From Trueperella pecoris (GTDB taxonomy: Bacteria; Actinomycetota; Actinomycetes; Actinomycetales; Actinomycetaceae), in contig NZ_CP053291.1 of assembly GCF_014926385.1 (NCBI RefSeq), positions 1,054,001 to 1,118,000 of the forward strand: 64,000 nt of DNA. The letters run 5' to 3'. The position numbers and the translations under genes were made by a program. Positions 52,252 to 60,553 of this stretch are shown here, in pieces (within the stretch, counting starts at the first letter, position 1; each line of letters opens with the position of its first letter). The notes under the pieces were generated by a model, which had not been told where the DNA came from, did no database searches, and saw only the letters and a program-made list of their open reading frames with translations.

Positions 52252-52805
52252 CGCTGCCCAAGAATGTCTTCGAGAGAATTAATGAAGTCCACACCCTCGC
52301 GGAAATAGGCCGTGTCGACATGGCGATCGAGGAAAATCTGCAGATCCTCATTGGTGGCAACCCCGACGTAGCCGTGATCGTTCGTGCAGGCCGGATCGTC
52401 GCACGCACCCGGCTGAAGATCCTGGTTGAACGAGCTTCCCCACCGCAGCCGAAGAAGGATGGAGTTCAGTTCTCCCACCGAGTCGCCCTTGAACTCGCGC
52501 CGCCGAATCACGTGATGCTCCCGGATATCGGCCAGCCGGACGGATTGGGTGGTTGTCACGTATTCGCCCCGAGTATCCATCTCATAGTTCGTATCCGAAT
52601 ACACGAGCAGGAGCCGCGTCCCAGTTACGATGAACGCGACGATCCGGTCGTAGACGGAATCGGCATCGAAAACGGTCTCGGGTCGGACGTAAAAAGCGCG
52701 GACGGCGTCGTTACCCAGGACGTGGCGGATGTCAGCGAGGACGGGAGACTGCCCGGATACGAGATGCGCAAGTGCCTCATCGAAGTCGGAACGCAAATCA
52801 TTCAT
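52248..52805 (-). CDS. DUF5998 family protein
   Basis: 185 aa actinobacterial protein. Conserved features are YVTTTQSVRLADIREHHVIRR, GELNSILLRLRWG and ACDDPACTNDHGYVG, the last with a C-x4-C-type pair. Function unknown. It is co-translated with the phosphodiesterase and divergent from parC, 112 nt away. The N-terminus MNDLRSDFDEALAHLV is helical. Confidence 0.85.
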   Translation of the reverse strand: MNDLRSDFDEALAHLVSGQSPVLADIRHVLGNDAVRAFYVRPETVFDADSVYDRIVAFIVTGTRLLLVYSDTNYEMDTRGEYVTTTQSVRLADIREHHVIRRREFKGDSVGELNSILLRLRWGSSFNQDLQPGACDDPACTNDHGYVGVATNEDLQIFLDRHVDTAYFREGVDFINSLEDILGQR

Positions 52806-52905
52806 CTGCCCATTCTTTCAAAGGCTGAGCCAATGTGCGAAAGCGGGTCGCCAACATCACGACAACACGGTCGGTCAGATGCACGGGAAGTATCCGCAAC
52901 CGCCA

Positions 52906-52911
52906 GATAAT
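52906..52911 (+). promoter_or_regulatory. -10 hexamer GATAAT, leaderless parC promoter
   Basis: GATAAT ends 6 nt before the parC ATG. AGAACA separates them; no Shine-Dalgarno is seen within 20 nt. Confidence 0.55.
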
Positions 52912-52917
52912 AGAACA

Positions 52918-55317
52918 ATGGCTACTCATGAGCAGATCGTTGACATCGACGTGTCGCAGGAAATGCGCACGTCCTTCCTCGAATACTCCTACTCGGTGAT
53001 CTACGCGCGCGCACTTCCCGACGCACGCGACGGCCTCAAACCCGTACAGCGCCGCATTCTCTTCCAGATGGACCAGATGGGCCTGCGCCCCGACAAGGGC
53101 CACGTGAAGTCCTCCCGCGTCGTGGGCGACGTCATGGGACGCCTCCACCCACACGGCGACGCCGCGATCTACGACGCCATGGTCCGCCTCGCCCAGCCCT
53201 TCACCATGCGCCTGCCCATGGTTGACGGCCACGGCAATTTCGGCTCGCTCGACGACGGGCCCGCGGCTCCCCGATACACCGAGGTACGCATGGCGCCGGC
53301 CGCGTTGGCAATGACGGCAAGCCTCGATGAGGACGTCGTCGACATGGTGCCCAACTACGACAACACCTACATGCAACCCGAGGTGCTTCCAGCGGCGCTG
53401 CCCAACCTCCTGGTCAATGGCTCGTCCGGCATCGCCGTCGGCATGGCCACGAACATGGCTCCGCACAACCTCGGCGAAGTCGTCGCCGGCGCGCGATTCC
53501 TGCTCGAAAACCCCGACGCCAGCCTCGACGAACTGATGCGCTACATTCCCGGCCCCGACCTTCCCGAGGGCGGCAAAATCGTGGGGCTCGACGGCGTCCG
53601 CCAGGCTTACGAAACCGGGCGAGGCATCTTCCGCACCCGTGCCACCGCACACATCGAGAACATCACCGCCCGAAAGAAGGGCATTATCTTCACGGAGCTG
53701 CCCTACATGGTCGGCCCCGAAAAGGTGATCGACAAGATTAAGGACGGTGTGCAAAACAAGAAGCTCCTGGGGATCTCCGGCGTCCAGAACCTGACCGACC
53801 GCAAGCATGGGACGCGCCTCGTGATCGAGGTCAAAAACTCTTTCAACCCCGAAGCCGTGCTGGCGGACCTCTACCAGCACACGCCGCTCGAAGAGTCCTT
53901 TGGCATCAACAACGTCGCGCTCGTCAACGGCCAGCCGCGTACCCTCGGCCTTAAGGAACTCCTTCAGGTCTTCCTCGACCACCGCATCAGCGTCACTCGC
54001 CGCCGAACCGAATTCCGCCTCACCAAGGCCAAGGACCGCCTTCATCTCGTTGAGGGCCTCCTGATCGCGATCCTCGACATCGACGAGGTCATCGCGGTTA
54101 TTCGTTCCTCAGATGACTCGGCGATCGCCAAGGAACGGCTCAGACAGGTCTTCGACCTGTCTGAGGTGCAGGCCGAATTCATCCTCGAGCTGCGCCTGCG
54201 CAGGCTGACGAAGTTCTCGCAGATCGAGCTGGAGAAGGAAAAGAGCGAGCTGCTTGCCGACATCGAGTTCCTTAGTGAAATTCTCGCCTCCGACTCGCGC
54301 TTGCACGCCCTCATTTCCGAGGAGCTGGCCCAAACCGCTCGGCAGTTTGCCACCGCGCGCCGAACCGTTCTCCTTGAATCCGACGGCGCGGGGACGTCGT
54401 CGCGCGCAGCATTGAAGGTGGAAGACGACCCGTGTTGGGTCATGCTCTCCGGAGACGGCCTCATCGCCCGCGTCGTCACCGACGCCGAGCCCTCCCGGTT
54501 CGGGCCGCGCGCCAACCACGACGCGATCGTCTCCATGGTTAAAACCACCAACCTCTCTTCGATCGGCGTCATCACCTCCGACGGTTCGGTCAACCGTCTC
54601 AACGTCGTCGATATCCCGGCAATTCCCGAAACCGAGACCGCTCCGAGTTTGGGAGGAGGCGCACCCATTCTCGAGATTCTCCTCATGGGCAAGGGGTCGC
54701 ACGTCATTGGCCTAGTCAACCTCGACCAGCCGCCGATCCTTGCCCTCGCAACCGCGCAGGGCAAGATCAAGCGAGTCAACCCCGACTATCCGGATAAGGG
54801 CGCGATCGACATCATCAAACTCGCCGACGGCGACACGGTCGTCGGCGCCGCGCCCGCTACCGAGGACGATCAAATCGTCTTGGTCACCTCCAACGCTCAG
54901 CTCCTGCGCTTCCCCGCAGGAGACGTCCGTCCCCAGGGCCGGGGTGGTCAAGGCATTGCGGGAATTCGCCTGGCCGAAGGCGCATCCGTCATCGCCATGG
55001 GCGTTGTCCCTGGCGACGATCTTGCCGCACACGGCGTCGTTACCATCGCCGGCTCATCCGGATCCCTGCCCGGAACGGTAGCAGGATCGGCGAAGGTCAC
55101 GCCCCTGGACCGCTACCCCGCCAAGGGGCGCGGCACGGGCGGCGTGCGTGCCCAGCGGTTCCTGCGCGGCGAGGACGTCATCGAGATGGCGTGGGTGGGT
55201 CAGTTGCCGCCACGCGCCACAGGAAATCGTGGCAAGCCGGTGACTCTTCCCAATGTCGACGAGCGCCGCGACGCCTCGGGAACGCAACTGTCCGCCGTCG
55301 TCAAGAGCATCGGCTAG
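52918..55317 (+). CDS. parC: DNA topoisomerase IV subunit A
   Basis: 799 aa from the ATG at 52918 ([17 protein letters not shown]), agreeing with the family; frames further upstream lie over DUF5998. The winged helix has [20 protein letters not shown] (quinolone-determining region) and the active-site Tyr120 is in APRYTEVRM. Tower and coiled-coil gate follow, then a C-terminal beta-pinwheel from about residue 490. [12 protein letters not shown] resembles a degenerate GyrA-box. It decatenates daughter chromosomes together with ParE encoded 2 kb away on the opposite strand. Confidence 0.93.
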   Translation: MATHEQIVDIDVSQEMRTSFLEYSYSVIYARALPDARDGLKPVQRRILFQMDQMGLRPDKGHVKSSRVVGDVMGRLHPHGDAAIYDAMVRLAQPFTMRLPMVDGHGNFGSLDDGPAAPRYTEVRMAPAALAMTASLDEDVVDMVPNYDNTYMQPEVLPAALPNLLVNGSSGIAVGMATNMAPHNLGEVVAGARFLLENPDASLDELMRYIPGPDLPEGGKIVGLDGVRQAYETGRGIFRTRATAHIENITARKKGIIFTELPYMVGPEKVIDKIKDGVQNKKLLGISGVQNLTDRKHGTRLVIEVKNSFNPEAVLADLYQHTPLEESFGINNVALVNGQPRTLGLKELLQVFLDHRISVTRRRTEFRLTKAKDRLHLVEGLLIAILDIDEVIAVIRSSDDSAIAKERLRQVFDLSEVQAEFILELRLRRLTKFSQIELEKEKSELLADIEFLSEILASDSRLHALISEELAQTARQFATARRTVLLESDGAGTSSRAALKVEDDPCWVMLSGDGLIARVVTDAEPSRFGPRANHDAIVSMVKTTNLSSIGVITSDGSVNRLNVVDIPAIPETETAPSLGGGAPILEILLMGKGSHVIGLVNLDQPPILALATAQGKIKRVNPDYPDKGAIDIIKLADGDTVVGAAPATEDDQIVLVTSNAQLLRFPAGDVRPQGRGGQGIAGIRLAEGASVIAMGVVPGDDLAAHGVVTIAGSSGSLPGTVAGSAKVTPLDRYPAKGRGTGGVRAQRFLRGEDVIEMAWVGQLPPRATGNRGKPVTLPNVDERRDASGTQLSAVVKSIG

Positions 55318-55335
55318 GGGCTCAGTGCGCGCTCG

Positions 55336-56313
55336 CTAGACCGTGGTGGTGACGATGTATGTCTCCGCCACACGCTCGAAATCGAAGTGTTCGAAGACGG
55401 TGATCAGGCTCGAGCGTTGCGAGCCCTCACCGGCGATGTCCAGGCCGATGTATGACAGGCCCGCGTCTCTAAATCGGCCCATCGCCGCGGTGAGGAGGGC
55501 GGACGCGATGTGCCTGCCGCGCCATTGCGGCAAGACCACGACCTCCTCCACGTACCCCTCGTCATAGACGGCATCGTTGGTCGTGCCTTCTTTCGTGTTG
55601 GAGGCGAAGCGCGAGGACAGCAGGTAGCCGGCCAGGCGCGGGCGATCGCCGAAGAAGTCAATGGCGACGAGGCACCAGTCCTCTTCCATCATGCGCAGGC
55701 GGGCCTGCCATGCCTCGTTGCCGAGCTTGGTGTAAGTCAGGTTGTCGGCGAGCACTCGATTATGGGCCCGGCGCGTGTCGTTCACCCACTCCCCCGTCAG
55801 CTTGAGGATCCGAGTATAGGGCGATATCTGGGGCTCGCCCACCGGAATCGCGAGGCTCCGACGCATCTGAACGTACTGCGACTCGCGTTCGAAGCCGAGG
55901 CGGTCGGCCATGTCGAGCAGATCGAACTGAGAATTGTCGATGTACATCTGCACCGACGCCGTCTCCATACCAAGCTCCCGAGCCAGGCTTCGCGCCGTGA
56001 TGAGCTGGCGTTCCATCAGGTCTCGGCCGAGGCCGTGGGCACGCCAGGAGGGCGCCACGCCGCCAGACATCGTCAGCGGCAGTTCGCCACCATTGGCCAC
56101 CGGTGTCCGAAGCAGGCCGAAGGCGAGCAGTTCTTGGCCGGCCCATGCGCCCTGGGCCCGCCACACGTGCGAGTTGAGGAAGTAGGAGTCGACCTCGTCC
56201 CGAGTGGTTCGGTTAGCAGAATCGTCTGCCTCCTCGATCTCAAGGATGAGGGCGTGGATAGCATCGGCATCCGATGCGTCCAACGGGGTCCAGATCCAGC
56301 GCGCGTCAGGCAT
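55336..56313 (-). CDS. Double-GNAT acetyltransferase (second of tandem pair)
   Basis: 325 aa. Two GNAT-type halves: the first has SWRAHGLGRDLMERQL as the acetyl-CoA loop near residue 90, the second LPQWRGRHIASALLTAAM near residue 255. The layout and size resemble MshD-like proteins, but neither mycothiol synthesis genes nor a diagnostic motif is seen. The substrate is unknown. The ATG overlaps the stop of its upstream paralogue by one base (TAATG). Confidence 0.85.
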   Translation of the reverse strand: MPDARWIWTPLDASDADAIHALILEIEEADDSANRTTRDEVDSYFLNSHVWRAQGAWAGQELLAFGLLRTPVANGGELPLTMSGGVAPSWRAHGLGRDLMERQLITARSLARELGMETASVQMYIDNSQFDLLDMADRLGFERESQYVQMRRSLAIPVGEPQISPYTRILKLTGEWVNDTRRAHNRVLADNLTYTKLGNEAWQARLRMMEEDWCLVAIDFFGDRPRLAGYLLSSRFASNTKEGTTNDAVYDEGYVEEVVVLPQWRGRHIASALLTAAMGRFRDAGLSYIGLDIAGEGSQRSSLITVFEHFDFERVAETYIVTTTV

Positions 56314-57344
56314 TAGATATCAATGGAGTAAAGGATCTGCGAGGCCCCCTCAAAAAATCCGTATTTCGTGAGGAACTCGGTGGGTGGGGTAAATTCAGAG
56401 ACGACCGGAACGCTCATGGAGACGATCCCCGCGTCGAGGGCAGGGGCCATCTGGGCCAAGATCAGATCGGTGCCGTTGCCGCTGTGGCGGAAACCTCGGT
56501 CGATGCCGTAGAACGTCACCCGCATTTGCCTGTCATGCAAAATCGAGTTCAGAGAATACCCCACGAGGTTGCTACCGTCTGCCAGTAATACGGAGGCCTC
56601 ACGATCCGCCCCCGTTAGCCGCTCCTCCCATTCCTCGGCAGATAGGGGCTGCCGACGATCCATCACCATCGAAATGCGGTTGTGGAGCCGTAGCACTTCC
56701 TCCGAATAGTTCGAGTCGAAGGGGATGACCTCCATGCCGCGGGAGGCGAGGCGCTCGCGCGCCGCACGCGAATGCTCCCGGTGCTCCTCACCGAGGCGAA
56801 CATCCATGTACGTCCAGCGATTCTGAGGCGAAAATCCGCCGGCGGCCAGCAGACGCCGGCGCTCCATATTCGTCAGCTTCACCCGGGAACGGATCGACGC
56901 GGGAAGGTCATAACCCGCGGCAAGCATCAGCTGCCGAGCGCGCCCGTCCTGCCACTCCAACAACGCACGTCCAATCCCCCGGCCACGCCAGTGCGGGGAA
57001 ATCGCTCCGTAAATGTTGGCCTGCGCCTCGGTGAGGGGATGCGGGTTGGTGAAGACGAGCCCAATCGCCTGGAGGGCCCCCGCCGCGTCACGGCCGACGA
57101 TCGCGTCCAGGTTACCGCGCTCCGACTCAGGTGCCCGGGACCACGGAGTCACCTGCTGGCTAATCCGAAGCTCGCCGTAGATTTCAGGGTCGGCACAAAG
57201 ACGTAAAAGCTCGCCGAGTTCATCCAAGTCCTCAGACTTGAGTTGGCTCCATGACAAACCCAAGTGCGGGCTTGGATAGGCCAGTTCCCTCGGCGCGGCT
57301 AGGCGCTGTTCAAGCGTTCGCCCCGTGATTTTTCCCGTGTGCAT
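56313..57344 (-). CDS. Double-GNAT acetyltransferase (first of tandem pair)
   Basis: 343 aa. The N-terminal GNAT half has AISPHWRGRGIGRALLEWQ near residue 130; the C-terminal half has YGIDRGFRHSGNGTDLILAQM near 285, with a weaker acetyl-CoA loop. It is a divergent paralogue of the next gene, both of the same double-domain design. It begins 43 nt after the parE stop and may be read from the parE promoter. Substrate unknown. Confidence 0.85.
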   Translation of the reverse strand: MHTGKITGRTLEQRLAAPRELAYPSPHLGLSWSQLKSEDLDELGELLRLCADPEIYGELRISQQVTPWSRAPESERGNLDAIVGRDAAGALQAIGLVFTNPHPLTEAQANIYGAISPHWRGRGIGRALLEWQDGRARQLMLAAGYDLPASIRSRVKLTNMERRRLLAAGGFSPQNRWTYMDVRLGEEHREHSRAARERLASRGMEVIPFDSNYSEEVLRLHNRISMVMDRRQPLSAEEWEERLTGADREASVLLADGSNLVGYSLNSILHDRQMRVTFYGIDRGFRHSGNGTDLILAQMAPALDAGIVSMSVPVVSEFTPPTEFLTKYGFFEGASQILYSIDI

Positions 57345-57387
57345 ATCGCCCAGTCTACCAACGGCGCCGCCAAACGCGCCCTAAGTC

Positions 57388-59517
57388 CTACGCGTCGATT
57401 TGCTCGCGCGAAATGTCGTCCGCTCCCTCGATGATGAAATCCTTACGCGGAGCCACATCCGAGCCCATCAATAGCTCGAAGGTCTCCTCGGCAAACCGCA
57501 ACGCGTCCTCGTCGCTCAGCGAGATTCGCCGGAGCATCCTGTGCTTGGGATCCATCGTCGTCTCGGCCAGCTGGTCGGCGTCCATTTCGCCCAGGCCCTT
57601 GTATCGCTGGATCGGCTGCTTGTACGTGCGCCCTTGCTTCTCGAGCCTGGCGAGGATGCGGTACAGCTCGGCGTCGGAGTAGCTGTAGATGTATTCCCCC
57701 TTCTTGCCTCCGCGGCCGGATACCTCCACCCGGTGCAGAGGTGGAACCGCCGCATAGACGCGGCCAGCTTCGACCAAGGGACGCATGTAGCGGAAGAAAA
57801 GAGTCAGCAGGAGGGTACGGATGTGCGCGCCGTCGACGTCGGCGTCGGTCATGAAGATCACCTTGCCGTATCGCGCCGCATCGACGTCGAAGGTCCGCCC
57901 GGAACCAGCTCCGACGACCTGGATGATCGAGGAAACCTCTTGGTTCTTGAGGATGTCCGCAGGCGAGGCCTTCTGGACGTTGAGGATCTTGCCGCGGATC
58001 GGCAGCAGAGCCTGAAACTCCGAATCGCGCGCGAGTTTGGCTGTTCCGAGTGCCGAATCACCCTCGACGATGAACAGCTCAGTACGTTCGACGTCTTCCG
58101 AGCGGCAATCGGCCAGTTTGGCCGGCAACGTGGATGTTTCTAGCGCGTTCTTACGCCGGGAGATTTCCTTCTGCGTGCGTGCGGCCACGCGGGCGCGCAT
58201 TTCAGCAACGATCTTCTCCAGCACGCGCTGATTTTCCGTCTTCGCATCGCGCTTCGTGGAGGAAAGTTCCTTGGCAAGCTCGCTTTCGACGACCTTCGAC
58301 ACGATCGCCCGAATCGGCGCCGTGCCCAAGACTTCCTTGGTCTGGCCCTCGAACTGCGGTTCGGGGAAGCGGACGGCGATGACGGCCGTCAGGCCCGCCA
58401 GGATGTCATCCTTCTCGATGCGCGGATCGCGTGCCGTGACCTTGAGCTGGCGCGACTTAGCCTCGATCTGGGCGCGGATCACCTTGACCAGACCCTGTTC
58501 GAAACCCGTCAGGTGCGTACCGCCCTTGGGGGTGGCGATGATATTGACGAAGGTTTCCTCCCTCGTATCGTAACCATTTCCCCAGCGCAGTGCGATATTG
58601 ACATCACAGACGCGTTCGACCTCGCGCGCGCGAAGATGACCCGACTTCTTGTCCAACACCTGCACGGTTTCGGTAAACGTTCCCTCGCCGGCGAGGTGCA
58701 TCGTGCGAGACACGGGGGTATCAGTGGCAAGGTGGTCAACAAAATCAACCACTCCACCATCGAACTTGAAGACTTCTTCGATCGGGCCGCCCTCGCCCGG
58801 GGTGCCGGCCAGGCCGCGCTCGTCACGCACCACGATCTCGATCCCGGGGACGAGGAAAGCCTTTTCACGCACGCGCTCGATGAGGTGGTCGTAATTGAAG
58901 TGGCTATCGCGCGGGAAGATCTCCGGGTCCGCCCAATAACGCACCCTGGTTCCGGTGATCTTCTTCGCCACCTTGCCCGTCACCCGCAACTCTGACTGGG
59001 TGGTGAAGGGCTCGAAAGGCGCATCCGGCTTTGGCTGGCCCGCGTCCTTGTAAATGCCCGGTTCTCCGCGGCGGAAGGACATCTCCCAGATTTTCCCTTC
59101 GCGTTTGACAGCGACGTCCAGACGCTGGGAAAGGGCGTTGACAACCGAGGCGCCCACTCCGTGCAGGCCGCCTGCAGAACCATAGTTTGCCGAGTCGAAT
59201 TTTCCGCCCGCGTGCAATTTTGTGTAGACGACCTCGACGCCGGAGGCGCCCGTTCCTGGCACCTCGTCGACAGGAATGCCGCGGCCGTCGTCCTCAACCT
59301 CCACCGAGCCATCCGGGTAGAGCGTGACGCGGATCGAGGACGCGTGTCCCTCCGTCGCCTCGTCAACCGAATTGTCAATGATCTCCCACAGGCAGTGCAT
59401 CAGGCCGCGGGAGTCGGTGGAGCCGATATACATTCCGGGACGCTTGCGCACAGCTTCGAGCCCCTCGAGGACCGAGAGGTGGCGGGCTGTGTATTGCTGT
59501 TTTTCAGTATGTGGCAC
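57388..59517 (-). CDS. parE: DNA topoisomerase IV subunit B
   Basis: 709 aa from the GTG at 59517 (VPHTEKQQYTARHLSVLEGLE, abridged), chosen because TATGAT lies 7 nt upstream as a perfect leaderless -10; an ATG at 59529 would overlap that hexamer. GHKL ATPase residues are in EIIDNSVDEA and GGLHGVGASVVNAL, the transducer follows, then the TOPRIM domain with LFIVEGDSALGTAK (EGDSA), and FMTDADVDGAHIRTL (DxD). The C-terminus has QRYKGLGEMDADQL. It supplies ATP-driven strand passage with ParC. Confidence 0.94.
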   Translation of the reverse strand: MPHTEKQQYTARHLSVLEGLEAVRKRPGMYIGSTDSRGLMHCLWEIIDNSVDEATEGHASSIRVTLYPDGSVEVEDDGRGIPVDEVPGTGASGVEVVYTKLHAGGKFDSANYGSAGGLHGVGASVVNALSQRLDVAVKREGKIWEMSFRRGEPGIYKDAGQPKPDAPFEPFTTQSELRVTGKVAKKITGTRVRYWADPEIFPRDSHFNYDHLIERVREKAFLVPGIEIVVRDERGLAGTPGEGGPIEEVFKFDGGVVDFVDHLATDTPVSRTMHLAGEGTFTETVQVLDKKSGHLRAREVERVCDVNIALRWGNGYDTREETFVNIIATPKGGTHLTGFEQGLVKVIRAQIEAKSRQLKVTARDPRIEKDDILAGLTAVIAVRFPEPQFEGQTKEVLGTAPIRAIVSKVVESELAKELSSTKRDAKTENQRVLEKIVAEMRARVAARTQKEISRRKNALETSTLPAKLADCRSEDVERTELFIVEGDSALGTAKLARDSEFQALLPIRGKILNVQKASPADILKNQEVSSIIQVVGAGSGRTFDVDAARYGKVIFMTDADVDGAHIRTLLLTLFFRYMRPLVEAGRVYAAVPPLHRVEVSGRGGKKGEYIYSYSDAELYRILARLEKQGRTYKQPIQRYKGLGEMDADQLAETTMDPKHRMLRRISLSDEDALRFAEETFELLMGSDVAPRKDFIIEGADDISREQIDA

Positions 59518-59524
59518 GCCTTGC

Positions 59525-59530
59525 ATCATA
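59525..59530 (-). promoter_or_regulatory. -10 hexamer TATGAT, leaderless parE promoter
   Basis: TATGAT on the minus strand ends 7 nt before the GTG at 59517; GCAAGGC separates them. It is five of six matched to TATAAT. Confidence 0.55.
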
Positions 59531-59609
59531 TCCGCCTGCCCCGACGTTCTTTGTCAGCAACGCTCGCGGTACGCAACACACTCGCCCGGCAGAAACGGCC
59601 CAAGAGGTC

Positions 59610-59641
59610 AAAAAAGGGGGACCAGCTCGTGCTGATCCCCC
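59610..59641 (-). terminator. Intrinsic terminator of the DUF7455 gene
   Basis: On the minus strand an 11-bp stem (59616-59641, one mismatch, 4-nt loop, GGGGGATCAGC in the first arm) is followed by TTTTTT. It lies 15 nt after the stop codon. A textbook intrinsic terminator, insulating parE. Confidence 0.92.
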
Positions 59642-59656
59642 GGCGGTCGGATTCAA

Positions 59657-59848
59657 TTATGAGACGAGTTCGGTCTCATCGACGATATTCAGTGCAACCT
59701 TTTCCAGCGCCGGCATGTGCTTGCGCGCATGGTGGGCACAGAAGAAAAGCTCGCCCGATCCTAGTTCGACTCGGACGTAAGCCTGTGCATTACAGGCGTC
59801 GCAGCGGTCTGCAGCTGTCAAGGTCGGTGTTTCTAATGTTGCATTCAC
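59657..59848 (-). CDS. DUF7455 small zinc-binding protein
   Basis: 63 aa. The motif RCDACNAQAYVRVEL ... FFCAHHARKHMP carries a CxxC and CxxH pair, typical of the short actinobacterial family encoded beside sigA. Function unknown. It starts MNATLETPTLTAAD. No Shine-Dalgarno is visible; GATCAT lies 7 nt upstream of the ATG and may be a weak leaderless -10. Confidence 0.9.
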   Translation of the reverse strand: MNATLETPTLTAADRCDACNAQAYVRVELGSGELFFCAHHARKHMPALEKVALNIVDETELVS

Positions 59849-59938
59849 ACAATGATCAAAGCATGATTGGCGAGAATTATTCCTCTCATCTTACGCGAGT
59901 TCGCCCCCGGCCAAATGGCGCTGTGCGACAATGGGGCC

Positions 59939-60547
59939 ATGGCCGATTCTTCCTTCGCTGTCATCGACTTAGAAACCACTGGTCTGAGCCGAGCCGAGGA
60001 CCGCATCATCGAGATCGCAGTCGTTTTACTCGATGAGAACCTCAGTGAAGAGTCTCATTGGCACACGCTCGTTAATCCCGAACGTTCCACGGGGGCAACG
60101 CACATCCATGGGATTCACGACGCCGATCTGGCCGGCGCTCCCACCTTCCGCGAGTTGCTCCCCCGCCTGCTTCCGTTCCTTGATAGGCGCCGGATCGTGG
60201 CCCACAACGCCGCATTTGAGCGGGCCTTCCTCAACAGCGAGTTTGCCCGCGCCGGCCTGCCTCATGTGATTGGCGAAGATTCGTGCGTGTGCACAATGGA
60301 CCAGTCTCGCATCTATCTTCCGCCGGGACCTCACTCGTTGCAGGGCGTGGCAAGCCGTCTAGGCCTGCCGTTCCAGCCGCACCACCGCGCACTCCAGGAC
60401 GCGGTGGTGTGCGCCGAGCTGCTTCGCCGATACTTCACCATCGAAGCCGCCGGGCAACGCTACACCTCTCACGCAACAAATCGGGAAGGCTCCCCTGTTC
60501 TGCCCGCACAATGGGAGCGCGCTCACGGATGGACGCGCTCCCATTGA
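59939..60547 (+). CDS. DEDDh 3'-5' exonuclease (DNA polymerase III epsilon-like)
   Basis: 202 aa from the ATG at 59939 (MADSSFAVIDLETTG), because the catalytic DLETTG normally lies near the N-terminus; the upstream ATG at 59915 is less likely. Exo I DLETTG, Exo II VAHNAAFERAFLNSEF, and Exo III HRALQDAVVCAEL are all present, making it a complete DEDDh enzyme. It could proofread DNA or process DNA/RNA ends. Its last codons form a 13-bp hairpin that probably ends transcription of this gene and of convergent sigA. Confidence 0.9.
   Translation: MADSSFAVIDLETTGLSRAEDRIIEIAVVLLDENLSEESHWHTLVNPERSTGATHIHGIHDADLAGAPTFRELLPRLLPFLDRRRIVAHNAAFERAFLNSEFARAGLPHVIGEDSCVCTMDQSRIYLPPGPHSLQGVASRLGLPFQPHHRALQDAVVCAELLRRYFTIEAAGQRYTSHATNREGSPVLPAQWERAHGWTRSH
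60508..60545. terminator. Bidirectional hairpin inside the exonuclease 3' end
   Basis: A 13-bp perfect stem (60508-60520 with 60533-60545, 12-nt loop) has GGGAGCGCG in one arm. It lies within the last codons of the exonuclease and 9 nt beyond the sigA stop, so it can serve both convergent genes. No long T-run. Confidence 0.55.
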
Positions 60548-60553
60548 CGCAGT

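Noticed and set aside
52798-54045. 415-codon minus-strand frame opposite parC
   Set aside because: Mirror of the conserved ParC catalytic region; rich in Val-Asp-His shadow codons and without family features.
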